A DNA stretch of 64,000 nucleotides from the NCBI RefSeq assembly GCF_000516985.1, contig NW_006917093.1:4617874-4681873 (forward strand). Reading direction: 5' to 3'. A program made the position numbers and the translations under genes. Source of the stretch: Pestalotiopsis fici W106-1. Lineage: Eukaryota > Ascomycota > Sordariomycetes > Amphisphaeriales > Sporocadaceae. The notes under the pieces were generated by a model. The model saw only the letters and a list, made by a program, of their open reading frames with translations. It was not told where the DNA came from and made no database searches. Shown piece after piece: positions 12,190 through 25,148 of this stretch (position 1 is the first letter of the stretch; every line of letters starts with the position of its first letter).

Positions 12190-14377
12190 CGCAGGTCTTA
12201 TGCTATCTTATGCTGTTTTATATAATCTTATACTATTTTATTCTTGCGGAACACTATTTCTCGAGGAACGTGCATTGCAAATAATAGCACTCGTATATAA
12301 TATAGGCATAGGTATTATATTAAAGCAAGCTTTAAATTATAAAATTCTAAAGATTTTTAAAAAATATTAAATTATACGGGATATAATCCGTGCGTTATCT
12401 ACTATATATATGCTAATTAGGGTTATTTATAATTGCGTAAATACGTATAAAAAAAGCAAAATCCTTTTTTATCCTATTTATCGCAGGTTCCATTTTTTAA
12501 CGTCCGCCTAAATAAATATCACCTGCTTAACTTCAGCCAGCTTAATTAAAATATTATTTTTCTAATTACGCCGGCTTAGCTTTATTTATAATTTTTTATA
12601 GCTCTTTTATAATTCCGCCGTCCGGCGGATCTCGATCAGCTTATCGCTATCGCTACGATTTTTATATTTCCGGACGATATGCCCCTATAGCGCGGCGACA
12701 CTTTCGAACCCCTTAATGCAAAAATAAAGGTTATATGCCAAGCTCGGCTTATGCGCCTTCTTTTTTATCTAAGTTACCGCGGCCCGATCGAGCGCGTCGA
12801 ACCGAATACTATATCCCTAGCCGAACGTAAAAGGAAACCGGTACTTTAAACTATTATATAAATAAAATCTCGGGCGTATTAGCGCTGGCGATAACGATAA
12901 CGATGGCGATAGCGTCCCTAAAAATTATCGCAATACCCACATTTGGAGGAGACACCTCTCGTATATAGTCAAAGCTACATACTGCGGCAAATTAGCGTAC
13001 TCCCAAAATATACCAGCCTATCCTTACCTGCATTAAATAAAACGGATCGTATTAATCACAGCGGTCCGGAATAATATAATTCTCGTTTTTTAAAAAGCGC
13101 GCCCGCTAAAAGCACTCGTTACGCGCCTGGTTTACGGTAGCAGGCTTATATACGATATAAAAAAATATAATACAAAATAAATTATAATATAAATAAAAGC
13201 CGTTTATACGTTTAAAAAGGCCGCATTTTATAAAATTATTAAGCTCGATGCCGCTATAAAGCCATTTACCATACTAAATAATAGCTTTAGCCGCTATAAT
13301 CGTATAATCCGAATATTTAAATATCTAAATACGTTAGCAAGCCGCCCGTAATAAAGCTATATATAATTATATACTAATTTACCTAAGCTTATTAACGGCT
13401 AATTATTTTCGTTAAGTATATCGGCAATTTTGTATAATTATAAGCCGACCTAATCCTATAAGCAGCTAATATAAATGCTAAATTAGCTAATAAACGGTAA
13501 TACTCCTTAAGCCGTAATTAAGCCCGTAATCTATAAATCGAAATGCTCTTTGCCTTTCTAAAAAATCCAGCACACTGCTTTTTACTATACCTAAAATACT
13601 TTAAACTGCTTTATATCGTAATTTAGCATATTTTTTTAATAGCGCTCGCGGAAAATCCTACGCTATTACTCCTAGCGGTCGTCTTTTTATAAAAAATAAA
13701 CGGTTAATAATAAAGCCATTAATAATAAAAAGGGCAATATTAAAAAAGGGCCAGCATCTGGCTTAAGGCACTTTAGGGGAGTTTTCGCGCTACGATCGGC
13801 CTTTAGCAAAGCTGCAATTTCCGGAAGCTATATTGCAAAAGCCGGCACGTTATTTAAAGCTAGCAAATTGTTTAAAGCCGGTAATAAATATAAAATAATA
13901 ATTTATTATAAAATTTAAAAAGCTAGCGATAAAATAGCGAGCGGTATAATAATAAAAATCGGTTAATTTAATTAGTGCTATTTTTTTAAGTATCTTTTAA
14001 GGTTTTATCGTATTTTAAATATTACGCCGTATAGCCTTTTATTAGCGTAACGCTTATAGCATTGGTATTAGCGCGGATTTTTATTTATTATGCTCGCTAG
14101 ATTATTTATAATTTTAAAGCGCAAAAAAAAACTAAAAATTTTATAAAAACGAGTAGCTTAAATCTTATCGTCGCCTAAGGTAAACCGTTAAATAAAAACT
14201 ATCGTTTTATAGCAAGCATTAATACTTATTTTAGCACCCTAAATAAAGAGGTTTTGCTTATAAATAAAATATATTTTAATTATTTAAATATATACGGATA
14301 CTTAAGCGCAAAAATCGATATAAGCGACCAAACGCGATTTTAATTCCTTTATAATATTAGGAATAAATATTTAAATT

Positions 14378-14668
14378 TGTGATACAGTTAGAGGAGCATG
14401 TAAAGTAGGTTTAAGAGAGTCACAATATTAAAATAAGCTAAAAGCGTTAAAAGGTATAGGTATAATTATAAAGTGTATTATATCTGTCTAAGTTCTAATT
14501 AAAGAAGGAGTATATAGTCCTATTTATATATTTATTTATTAGAAAGATTTGTCAACTTCCCTAAAGCGTACGGATTTTATCCGTAAGCTTTTTGCTTTTA
14601 ATAAAGACATTTATATATTTTTTATATCTGGTATTTTAAGGACCCTTAAGGTTTAATTAACTATTATA
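14378..14668 (-). repeat. Copia 3' LTR (left copy), 291 bp
   Basis: Starts TGTGATACAG and ends TATTATA, which is the RIP-altered form of the TGCCACA end kept in the other copy. It has the same length as the right LTR with no indels seen, and the differences noticed are C/T and G/A transitions. AAATT (14373-14377) precedes it as the target duplication. The bases just inside, on the minus strand, include an aaaagcttaaaggg purine run suitable as a polypurine tract. Confidence 0.9.
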
Positions 14669-15608
14669 TACCCTTTAAGCTTTTAAGGCGTCCCTTAAAA
14701 GCTTAATAAAGATATATTAGTTAGATAGCCTTTTAAAATCCTTGTTTTTAGATTGGATTAAGCATAAGGATAGAGATCCCAAGCTTTTTTAAATACTTAT
14801 CCCGTATCCTCCTTAGGGTTTACCTTATTTTTGCCGTTTTTGTTTTAAGGGTTGAATTTAGTTGTTAAGTTACCGGTTAATAATAGGTTTTTTTAGCGAT
14901 AGTTACCTTTGCCTGCTGCATATAAACCCGGATTAAGAGAGCTCTTTTTATATCTTTACCCCTTATCTAAGTATTTTTTTTGCAAAAATTCCCTTATTTA
15001 TAGATCTTTTCCTAAAAACAACCTTTTTATACGCTATTTATTTGGAGATTTTTATTTTTCCCCCTTTTTTTTATTAATATCTATTTTTAGCATTTAGTAA
15101 TTAGGTTTAGATAAGTTCCAGATTTTTTTTTATTTAATTATATTTGCCCTTAACTTTTTACGCTCCCTAAACTTTTCTAGTGCAGGTTTGCTTAGCTAGA
15201 GTTTTCTTTTTTTTTTATTACGTTTGCACCTTTTTAAATTAGTGCTTTAAGCTTTTTTTTTTTTCGTAATAATTAAAAGATTTAGCAACAGCTATATTCG
15301 ATAAGGTATAATAATTAGTTTTATCGATTCTTTTATTATTAGGCCCTTAATAACTGCTTTAGGTGCGCTTTTGCTAATTTGTATTTATTTAACGTTTTTG
15401 CCCGAGTTAAAAAACAGTAATTTATTTAATCGGACTAATTATCCTATTTATAAATAGCCTATTTCCCACTGCTTTTTAAGCTTTTATTTCCTTTTTTTTT
15501 TTTACCTTTTAGGTTAGACTTTTTTAAGCTTTTTTAACTTGTTTTTATTTATTACTCCTTTAAAAAATAATTATACGCTTTTATTTTTTTATTATATTAT
15601 TTATTATT

Positions 15609-16434
15609 ATGCCTCGCTTTTTTTTTAAGTTTTTTAAAAAGACTCGCGCTTAAAGCTATGCGCGCCGCCTGTTTTCGTTTAGTGGTTTTAAAGCTTAGCA
15701 AAACCGAATAATAGCTAAGCTTTTTCGTCGTAATAAGGAGAAAAAAAAGCGCGCTCGTAAGGCTAAGCGTTAGCGTGCGCTTTAGTAATAACGGTAAGTT
15801 TCGATTTTTTTAGCGCTTATTCCTATGCTCCTTTTAATTTTTAGTATTTATTTATTTTAATTTTTGTAATGCTATGCTTAATAATCCCGATTTTCCTTGT
15901 TTTTCGGTTAAATCGCGTTTTTTTATTTAAGGTGGTCTAAGCGCCGGTAAAGCTTTTAGGTTTGGTTTTTTTGCTCCTTTTAGTCGAGGAGTTTTTGGAA
16001 CTCTGGTTCCGATTTAGCTCCTAGCCACTTTTAGTAATTACGTTCGCACCTTTTCCGGTAATTATGCCCCCTTTATTTATATTTTTTGCGATTAGTCGCT
16101 TAAAATAATTAATTTTACCGAAAATCGTAAATAATTTATTGCTTTTTCTGCCTATTTTAATAATAAAAAAGGCATTTTTATATTTATTCCTTTTGCTTAT
16201 GGCTTTTGTTACCCGTCGGCAAAGGTTAAGGAAAATAGTCCTAAGCCTTCCGCTCGTCGCTTTAAACGTATTGCTCGTATTTAACGTAAAAAATTAAAAT
16301 ATTTAGCTAGCACCCTTAAACGCGTTATAAAGGTTTTAAAAATGCGTAATAATATTTCTTACGTTCGTTATATTAAGGCTGCTATTATTAGTCGTATATA
16401 TAAAAATATACCGGCTAATAGCAAATGTTTTTAA
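15609..16434 (+). pseudogene. Ghost gene antisense inside the copia element, between pol and the 3' LTR
   Basis: On the strand opposite to pol, a basic reading frame starts at the ATG at 15609 (MPRFFFKFFKKTRA). It runs Lys/Arg-rich to a gtaagt donor near 15794. Then, after a probable intron, a frame of about 158 codons (15961-16434) has only four internal stops, all TAG or TAA. It contains a KVKENSPKPSARRFKRIARI-like basic stretch. Further near-open frame continues to about 16.75 kb. The stops look like mutated Gln codons. No family was recognised. It may be an accessory antisense open reading frame carried by this copia lineage, or a separate insertion into it. Confidence 0.5.
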
Positions 16435-17089
16435 ATTTTAGGAAATCGATATTATCGTTATAATAAGGGTCGCGATAATTATAAACCTATATAAGTTCCT
16501 TTTGATTTATATTTCGCTTTTTATACTTTTTAAAATATAAGAATTAATATTATAGCAGTTATTTTGGTATTATTTTTTTTATATAGCGTTATATAAATTA
16601 TTTTTATAATAAGGCTTATATAAAACGTAAATACCGTATTGCTTTTAAGGTCGCTATTAAGATTTATTAATAGTAGGTTTTCGATAAGGCGGTTTTAGGC
16701 TTTAGTGCTATTTTTATTCGTATAGATTTTTTTTCCGATAATAAAAATAATTAAATAAAAGGTTTTTATATATAATGCTTAAGTATAAAGATAAATAAAG
16801 GGATTTTTATAATAATATATTAATAAGTATAAGTTTGGCGTTTATATGCTTTTTGCGGGTTAAGCTTTGCGGTTTCTCGGTTATTTTTTTATTTGCCTAA
16901 TAAAGCATTATAACATAGGCGTTTTTTACCGGTAGTTTTTATTAATTGATTTTTTTATTGCTTTTAATATATTATTTATAGTGTTAATATAACTTTGCGG
17001 AGATTTAGGTAAAATACGAAACGCTTAAACTTTTATTTTAGGAGCGCTTTAATAAAACTATTTGCTAATATTTAGTTTGTTTAAAGGTA

Positions 17090-18200
17090 GGTGATCCTAA
17101 AAGATCCTTTTATATGCTTTTGTTTAAGCTATATATTATTAATATCGATATATTTTAATTTAGTATTAACTTTTAGGTTATCGTTTATTATAAGCCGTAT
17201 CGTTTATTAATTATTATAAAAAATATTCTAATTTTATCTAAGGTCGAGCCTTAAATCCCGATAAAGCCGTTCGTATACTAAAGTTTCTTTAGCGGTTTCC
17301 GATAAAGCGTTTAGCTTTGCCTTTATCGTATTAATAGATATAATGCTTTATTTAAAGGCCTTTTATATTATTAGACCGCTAAAAAGCATAATAATATATT
17401 TTTATAAGCTTTTTTTTGATTTTTAATCGTCGGCGAATAAGGTATCTTTTGTTATTAAAATCTGGGTTTTTGTATGCTTTTTATATTTAATACCGAGAAA
17501 TTTAATATTCTAAAAATATTTAATAATTTATAGCCTAGCTTTAAAATGCGTTAGCCTTAGGTTAATAAAGAAATAAAAGAGCTAAGCTGCAGCAAATATA
17601 ATATTTGGTCTAATTATAATAATAATATATAATATTAAACCGATTATTTTTTAAAATTTTTTAATTTCGCTTTTAGTAGCGATATTTAGGTATTTTTTTA
17701 AAAAGGCTAAATTTATAGGTACGGCTGGTATACTCGACTAGTTATTTACCCTAAATTTGGCTGCGATTTTCTCTATATAGGCATTATATAATAACGTAAC
17801 GGTTTTTATGCTTCGGTCTTTAAATACCTAAATATTAAGGAATTATAAAACGTTTTTTTTAATTTAAATTTATATTTTTTTTAATATTTTTTATAAGCGT
17901 TTAGGTTATTTTTTTATAATCCTTATAATAAAAGGTAAAGATGTTATCGACGTAAAATATTAGGAATACTATATAGTTAGGGTTAAAAAATAGGTATAGT
18001 TTTTTAGTAAAGGCGTCGAGTCCTAGCTATATTAATATATTATTAAGCTTTTTATATTATAATAATAATAAATTTTTAAGCCCGTATAAGGCCTTTTTAA
18101 GCTTTAAATATTTGTGCTTTATACCAAAACCGTTTAATAATTTATAATATATAAGTTTTAAAATTCCCTTTAAGGCGTTAAAAAAGGCTTTAATAATATC
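17090..18200 (-). pseudogene. Remnant of copia reverse transcriptase and RNase H
   Basis: In reverse complement a GFGIKHKYLKLKKALYGLK segment near 18.08-18.15 kb corresponds to the conserved region before the copia catalytic box. The IFYVDNIF box follows near 17.95 kb, with Asn where the second Asp is normal. This is followed by the RNase H segments ALSETAKE and KYIDIN. The frame is broken by many TAA/TAG codons, so no functional enzyme can be made. The order and spacing establish both the family (Ty1/copia rather than gypsy) and the minus orientation. Confidence 0.85.
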
Positions 18201-21200
18201 GTATTATTTGCATTTAAAATTATTTTTGGCAGTTATAGCTATTATAATTTTAAATAATCGGGCGGCTAAGGTTAAGGTATAGGTATTTTTTACGTTTCCT
18301 TTTTAAAGGTCTCCTTTTGTAATAAGCTTTGCCTTAAATTTTATTAAATAGTTGTTTTTATTAAACTTATATATTTATACCTATATTAAAGGTATAAGTT
18401 TATTAAAGCGTTTTTCGCGATTTCTTTTTTTTTAAATATTTTTTTATATTAAGGTTTTGAGTTTAAGGCCTGCTGCCTTTTTAAATTAAGGCCTATATAA
18501 ATAGTTTTTTAGGTTTTTTTATTTTTTTGGTTTTTATGGTATATCGTTTAGGTATATTTTTTTTTTTAAGTTAAAAGCGATGCTTTTAAATATACCGAAG
18601 TTTTCGTCGTTATTTAAAAGCTTTTTTAAAGCCGATAAAGTGCCTTTAAGTTTTTTTTTATAACTTAGCATTATAGCTGCGATTATAAAATATAAGGTTT
18701 TGTGCGCTAAGGGGTTTTTATTTTTGGCTGCTGGTATAAGTTAGTCGTCGAATTCCTTTTAAAATAGGTCGGTTAATAAAATTGCAAATATTCCGTAAAA
18801 TACTGCTAATATATATAGTTATCCGTATTTTTAAAAAGCTTTTTTAATACGCGTATTACGCCTAGTTTCGATTATCTCGTTTAATTAATCTTTTATAAAA
18901 GCAGTTAAAGCTATATTTTATATTTTTTGCCCTTTTAAGTTAATAGACCGTATAGGTATTTTAATTTTAGGGTATTTTGCTTTAGTAAAAGTTAAAAGTC
19001 GCGATTCCTTAGCGTTTTTAGGAGTTAAAAATGGTAATTCCTTAGCGTTTTAAAAGTTTTTATCTTTAAATAAGTTAATAGCTATATTTTTTGGAAACCT
19101 TAGTCCTAATGCTAAATTATTAAGCACCTAGCGTTATATTATATATTTTTGGTTATTTTTTATCGAGATATTGCTTTTTTGTAAAGCATCCCCGCGATTT
19201 TTTTCCTTATAAATGCCGGTCTTTTTATATGGTTTAAGCGTAATTATTAGGGATAAAAGGCCTTAATCCTTTTGCTTTAGCTTAGGAAAACTTTATATTC
19301 CTAAAAAAATATTTAGGTAAATATTTAGTATTTAAGCATTAAAAAGGCCATTTTTAACGTCGTTTTTAAGCTATTCCGCGATTTATTAAACTATATTTAT
19401 ATGCTCGGAAATAGCATTAAATATAAATTTACCCTTTAAATTAAGCAATATAAAACGTAATTATAAAGCGTCCTAAAGGTTAAATTATAAAATAATATCG
19501 CTTTTAAAAAATATCGGTTTAAATTCCTTAATTTCGTTAATAATAAAACGGAGTTTTTTTTTAACGATTTATCTTTTTTATTCCTTTTAAGGGCCTTTAT
19601 AAAACACTTTTTTATTAAATTTAACGTTTTTTATAATTATAACCTAATTTAGGTTTGGAATTTAAATGCGGAAAAGTTAGTTAAAGTGATATCTAACCAA
19701 GTATTTAAGGTAAGCTTTTAAATAAGTTTTATAATATTTTAAGTTAATACCTTTTTTTTTATCTTTTTTTAAAGCGTAGGCTATATATTTATATATATAA
19801 ATTAAATTTTAGTTCGGTTTTAGATTAATAATAATTCCTTATATAATCTTTAGGGTGTATTATTAAAAATATTATTTGAACCATTTATTTAGCACTTCGT
19901 TTAATAATCGGTAATTTTTAAAAGCGCTTAATAATATATTATATAAATACGTCGCGGCTTTTAGTACTTTTAGCCAAAGCGTAAAAGGGAAATTTATAAA
20001 TATTAATATTATTAAGGTTTTTTCCTAAAGCTTTCGAATAGCTTTTTTAGCTCTTTTATTTAGTTTAGATATATAAAAGGCTAATAATTAAATAATAATT
20101 CCTTTTTTTTTAGCTTAGCGTTCGTAATAGCTGGTCCCGCGCGCTAATAAAAGTGCCGTTTTATTATCGTAAAAAATTATATAAATAAAAAGGCGGTATT
20201 ATCGTTTTACCGATATAATAAAGTTAATAATTATTAAAATAAGTTCGTTTTTTCTTTTGGATTTTAACGGAAAAACGAAATATTTTCGTAACCATTTTTT
20301 TTTAATAACTAGCGCACAAATGCTTTTATTAAAAGCTTTATCGTAAAATATAAAATCCAGGGATATCCGCCAAAATGGTCGTTTTATTTAATATTCTCTG
20401 GTTTTTTTTAAAATCACCTAAATGGCCTTAAAGCGTATATAGATTTTATAATTAAATTATTTTGTTTTACTAATTTAGATATTTTTTGCGCTTTTAGCAA
20501 ACCGCTTAAAAGCTTTAGCCCTAAAGTGTCTTAACCGAAAATGCTAAAATGATTTTTCGTTAAATCTAGGCTAAATATATACCTTAAATCGTTATATTTT
20601 TCGTTAACTAATAAAATAAAATGCTAAAACATAAAGGTAGCTTACGTTTATTTTAGCAAAAAAATTAAAAAAATAGGAGGATATAGGCTTATATTTAAAA
20701 AAAATTAAATAGAACTTTCGCTAAAATTTGCAAAATATAATATTATGCTTTAATATTCCGTATTTAATAATAGCATTATATCCGCAAAATTATGTTTCTT
20801 TTTTATTTAGTTTAAATTTAAAAATAATATTATAATAAAAGTTTAAAAAATAAATAATATCGTTAAATACAAAATCTGCTTTAGTGCCTATAGGGCTATT
20901 AATACAATTCTTAATAACACGGGTACCTTAGCCTTAAATAGGAAAAAATAAAATGCTAGCCTAAATCTAATCCTCGTCCTTTATAAGTCTAATAAAATTT
21001 GGCAATAGGAACTTAAAGTTATTTATTATATAAATAACGTTATAATTATTAAAAAGCGTAAAATCGGATAATAAGTGTTTGCTAAAAACGGTAATATAAA
21101 TATTAATAATATTATTAAAATTTATAATAATAGGGTTAATAATTATAGCGATTAAAAAAGGGCAAAGGTTTGGCTAAAGCATAAAAAGTGTGTTTAAGAG

Positions 21201-22606
21201 CTCTTCGGAAATAAAGAAAAAAGGATCGAGTTAAAAGGAAATAATAAAAGGGGATTCCTATATTCTTTTATAAAAAAGAGATAGGTTAATAATTATAGCG
21301 TTAATAAAGCCGGGGTATAAAAACCCGCTTTTAGGGTTCCTTTTATTAAGGTTACCTAATATCTAGCCGATAGCTTTAAATTAATTTTTTAATTTTTTAT
21401 ATTTTTTTTATTATATATAAAAGCGGATTTTATTTGCCTCCGCTTTAAATAATATTTTAATTTTCCTTTCCGTTAAGCCTATAAGGGCGTATTTTAAAAA
21501 TAAACATATTTTTAGGCCCTATCGGTAGTTTTTTTGTCCCTTTTTTTTTGCAAAGGTAAGGGAGTTTTTAAGCTAAAACGTTAGCGCTCGAAATCGTTAA
21601 TCCTATACTTTTTAATGCTCCGTTTCCGTAAAATTTTAGGCCTAGGCCTAAAATTACGAAAACTTTTAGCTTATTAACTAATAAAATAATTTTATTAAAT
21701 TAATTAGAAAGCGCCTTTTCTAAAATATTAAAAGTCAGAAATGGTTTGTTTTTAAAGTTATTAATACGCTTTATCCATTTTTTTCCCTAGCTAGGTATAA
21801 TCTTAATATTTATAACGCGTAAAAAGTCTTTAACGGCAAGGGCTTTATAGATTTTAGGGACCTAATATATCCGGGCTTTTGCTCGCTTAATTTTCCACTT
21901 AAGGAACCACTTTTAAAGGTCCTAAGCTTTAGTTATAATAGCAAAATAAAGCTTATATTACAGTTTTATACGCTTTATATAATTAATTTTATTTAGTTCG
22001 TAAAAGGCCTTAAGCTATTTAACGCAATACCTAAAAATATATTTTTTTGCTTTTTCCGCTTTAACCTTAACGATTTATAAAAAGCCAGGGTTTACTGTTT
22101 TGTCGACCTATTTTTTTAGGTAATATATTTTATTAATTTAGGCGGAAATAACGTTAAATAAGATTTGTTTAATAAAAACTTCCTTATTATATGCTTTTTA
22201 AAGCGTAAAATTTATAGGTATAGGCTTTTTTTTCGGAGCTTTTCCTTTTTTAGTTTTTTCCTATTTTGCAATAGCTGCTAAATGCTCCTTTTTAAATTAT
22301 TTTTAAAGGTCTTTAGTATATTTTTCGATTATTAAAAGGAAAAAGCCTTTTCTGGGGAAAGGGAGCGTAAAATTTAGATTTACGAAATGCCAGATTTTAA
22401 GGTAGTTTGCTAAATGCTTATATTTAAAGAATTAATTAGGCCAATTATATTTTTTATTAAGCTTAATATTAGCTTTAAATTCTTTAAATTTAGACATCTT
22501 TAAACGTATAATAATAAAAAAATAAGTTAAGCTTAAAAGCTAATGCTATATATTTTTTTAAAATATAATAATAAAATACGAAATATAAAATATAATAATT
22601 TTATAA

Positions 22607-22624
22607 GCAGACCGGGCTTATAAC
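22607..22624 (-). other. Probable primer-binding site, initiator-Met tRNA half type
   Basis: Directly inside the 5' LTR the plus strand reads gcagaccgggcttataac. Its right half closely matches the GGGCTCATAAC anticodon arm of initiator methionine tRNA, with one C-to-T change. Several copia elements prime with an internal fragment of this tRNA rather than its 3' end. Position and sequence both fit. The upstream half of the match is weaker. Confidence 0.6.
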
Positions 22625-22915
22625 TATAATATAATTAAAAAAGTATATAAAATAGGTTTAAAAGAGTTATAATATTAAAATAAGCTAAAAGCGTTAAAAG
22701 GTATAGGTATAGTTATAAGGTGTATTATATTTGTCTAAGTTCTAATTAAAAAGGGAGCATATAGTCCTATTTATATATTTATTTATTAAAAAGATTTGTT
22801 AATTTCCTTGGAGCGTACGGACCTTATCCGTAAGCTTTTTGCTTTTAATAGGGACATTTATATGCTCCTTATATTTGGTATTTTAAGGACCCTTAAGGTC
22901 TAACTAACTGCCACA
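22625..22915 (-). repeat. Copia 5' LTR (right copy), 291 bp
   Basis: Partner of the left LTR. On the coding (minus) strand it begins TGTGGCAG, the intact canonical TG end. The other end is mutated to TATAATA where the left copy keeps TGTGATAC. AAATT (22916-22920) follows it outside. Each copy keeps bases the other lost, showing that mutation struck both independently. Confidence 0.9.
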
Positions 22916-24758
22916 AAATTTCTCGGCAGCCGCGAAATTTAGTAAAGCACCTATTTTGCTTTTATAAAATATAATAATTATTTTCTCCTCGAATCGTTCG
23001 TTTAGTTTTAACCGCTATTATCTTCCAACTTCTATTACCATTATTATCAATATAGCCCTAATATACCAAAATTCACTATACCGATCACCCCACAATAACA
23101 AGCAAATTATAACCAATAAGTCCGAACTTTATAAATTTTCGATTTATTATAAAAATTCCCTAAAAATCCGTTCGGCGTTCCTGCAAAAGCGGTAACAAAC
23201 GGCAATTACCCTATTAGGGAATTTAAAATTCGGAATAAGCAATTTTTTTTTTTCCTTTTATTAATATTATATTAACTAAAAAGTGATATATAATAACTTT
23301 TACGCGGACGATACCTTATTTTAATAAAATATTACCTACGATTTAAAGCTTACGCATTATAACATTATTACCTTTATAAAAAATTCTAAATTTTACGGCC
23401 TCTTTTTAAACTTTATAAATAGGAAAATATTACGAGGCATAATATGCTAATTAAACCTAAATTAAGCAGCTAAAATCAAAATAATTTATAAATATAGCCG
23501 AAAAGCACTACCTACCGATCGGTACCAAAAATAGGAAAATATTACTAATAAATAAAGGAAAAAAAAATAATTTAGTAATAATACCGCGGAATAGGCTTTT
23601 TATAATTTAAGCGCATTTAAACGGACGCCGCAAAAAAAGACGCCGCGGTAGTAAAAATAGGAGAATTTAATTTAAATAAAAGCTAAAAGGTTATTATTAA
23701 CTTTAGGCTGCTGCTGCTTTAGATCGCCTTTTGGCTTTAGATTACTATTGATTTTAGATCGCTATTTGGCTTTGGGCCGCTTAATAGGGCTGTTTGATAA
23801 AGGCCTTTTTTTATATTAATATCGTTACCCAATTATTAATACAGCCTTATAAAACCGCTCTATATCTTTTATCTTTATTTAAATATAATAAATTAGGTCG
23901 GAAAACGTGCTATAACATATTATAAAGCTATTTAAATCCCTAATATATTTTAATTATCCTTTAGCCAGCCGTTTTAATAATCGAAGCTATTAATTTTAGC
24001 AGTTATTTAATTTTCCCAAATTTAAATTATTCCGCTCTTTCCTTTTCCTTCCTTTTTTATAGCTATAAATTAGGCAGCCTTAAATATTATAATTATTATC
24101 GCCGCCGCAGGTTTTATTAACCTATACGAAATTCCCTTGTCGCCGTCGCTATCGCTATCGCTACTTCCGCTTCCCCGAAAAAAGGCTCGTAAAGCTATAC
24201 CGAAGCCTAAACCTCCCCCCGGTATATTTATTAACTTATAAAAGGTATATAAATAATAGCTAACGGTAATATATAAATCCTGCAATTGCTTAAAAAGCTA
24301 TTTAGCGCGTTTATAATACCGTTAAATAAAAATATTTTATATTATAATCGCGGCTAATTGCTAAAAGCGTCCGCGGTTTCCTAAACCTTCCGGTCGTAAA
24401 ACCGTTATAATACGATAAATAAAGCGTTTGCAAAAGCGATTTTAACCTTCCTTTCGGCGCCTTTTAAAATAGTAACCGCAATTTGAAAACTGCGCTTTTA
24501 TAGGTATCCGGTATTATTACGTAATAATTATATTTTCGTTATATATAGCATAAAAATTTATAAAACGTTTATATAAATATTAATAAAAGCTGTTATATTA
24601 GTTATTTATATAATAGCTAAAAGTCTAATTGCGCTTATATATATATTATGCTTTTACGATAATTTTAATTAATATATAACTATAATCCTAGATATCTAAA
24701 ATAAAGGAAAAAAAAGAAAAGGAAAAAAAGGACAAAAAGAAAAAAAGGAGATAGCAGA

Positions 24759-25148
24759 ATGCCGGTCCTCGAAAACATCCTAAAAGAGGCCTTAAAACCA
24801 CAAATTCATAGGAGAAAATCCTTTTTAAGGCAGGAGGCCTTTATATCCGTCCGCCTAACGGATATAAAGCGGCGTTTATAATTAAATATTATAACGGATG
24901 TAAAGCGGGCGGACGCTTTATATAAAGCAGTATAAAACCTTCGTTTTTTATACGAAAAAAAAGCCTTAAAGGCCGCTAGCGACGAAAACGAGGATAAGGA
25001 TACCGCCGCCGCCACTATTACTACCACTTTTATTAATACTAATAATACTAATAATAACGACGATAATAATATAGGAGATAATTTTGGCCGGTTTATCGGC
25101 AAAGAGATCGAGGATAGCGATATTTATATTAAAATAATATTGGATTAG
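24759..25148 (+). pseudogene. Ghost of a 129-codon protein, only two internal stops
   Basis: An ATG at 24759 opens a frame beginning MPVLENILKEALKPQ that runs to TAG at 25146-25148. It is interrupted only by TAA after the DIKRRL segment and TAA before a NLRFLYEKK segment, both consistent with mutated Gln codons. The middle is Lys/Arg-rich, followed by an Ala/Thr/Asn/Asp-rich low-complexity stretch and an acidic end. No family was recognised. The low stop density stands out from its surroundings, so this was probably coding before RIP, or is part of a longer gene. Confidence 0.4.

Larger units (their letters stand above)
14378..22915 (-). mobile_element. Complete but RIP-inactivated Ty1/copia LTR retrotransposon, 8,538 bp
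   Basis: Two 291-bp LTRs (14378-14668 and 22625-22915) in direct orientation bound the element, and the five bases AAATT flank both outer ends as a target-site duplication. The coding strand is minus. In reverse complement, copia polymerase landmarks appear in the right order: KKALYGLK near 18078-18095 and a YVDN-type catalytic box near 17945-17955 (reverse transcriptase). These are followed by an RNase H segment reading ALSETAKETL near 17285-17320 and a KYIDI segment near 17145-17160 that matches the copia KHIDIR-type end of RNase H. Gag and integrase should lie between 18.6 and 22.6 kb but were not resolved. Every frame is full of stops. The element is longer than usual for copia because of about 2.4 kb between the end of pol and the left LTR. 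Confidence 0.88.
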
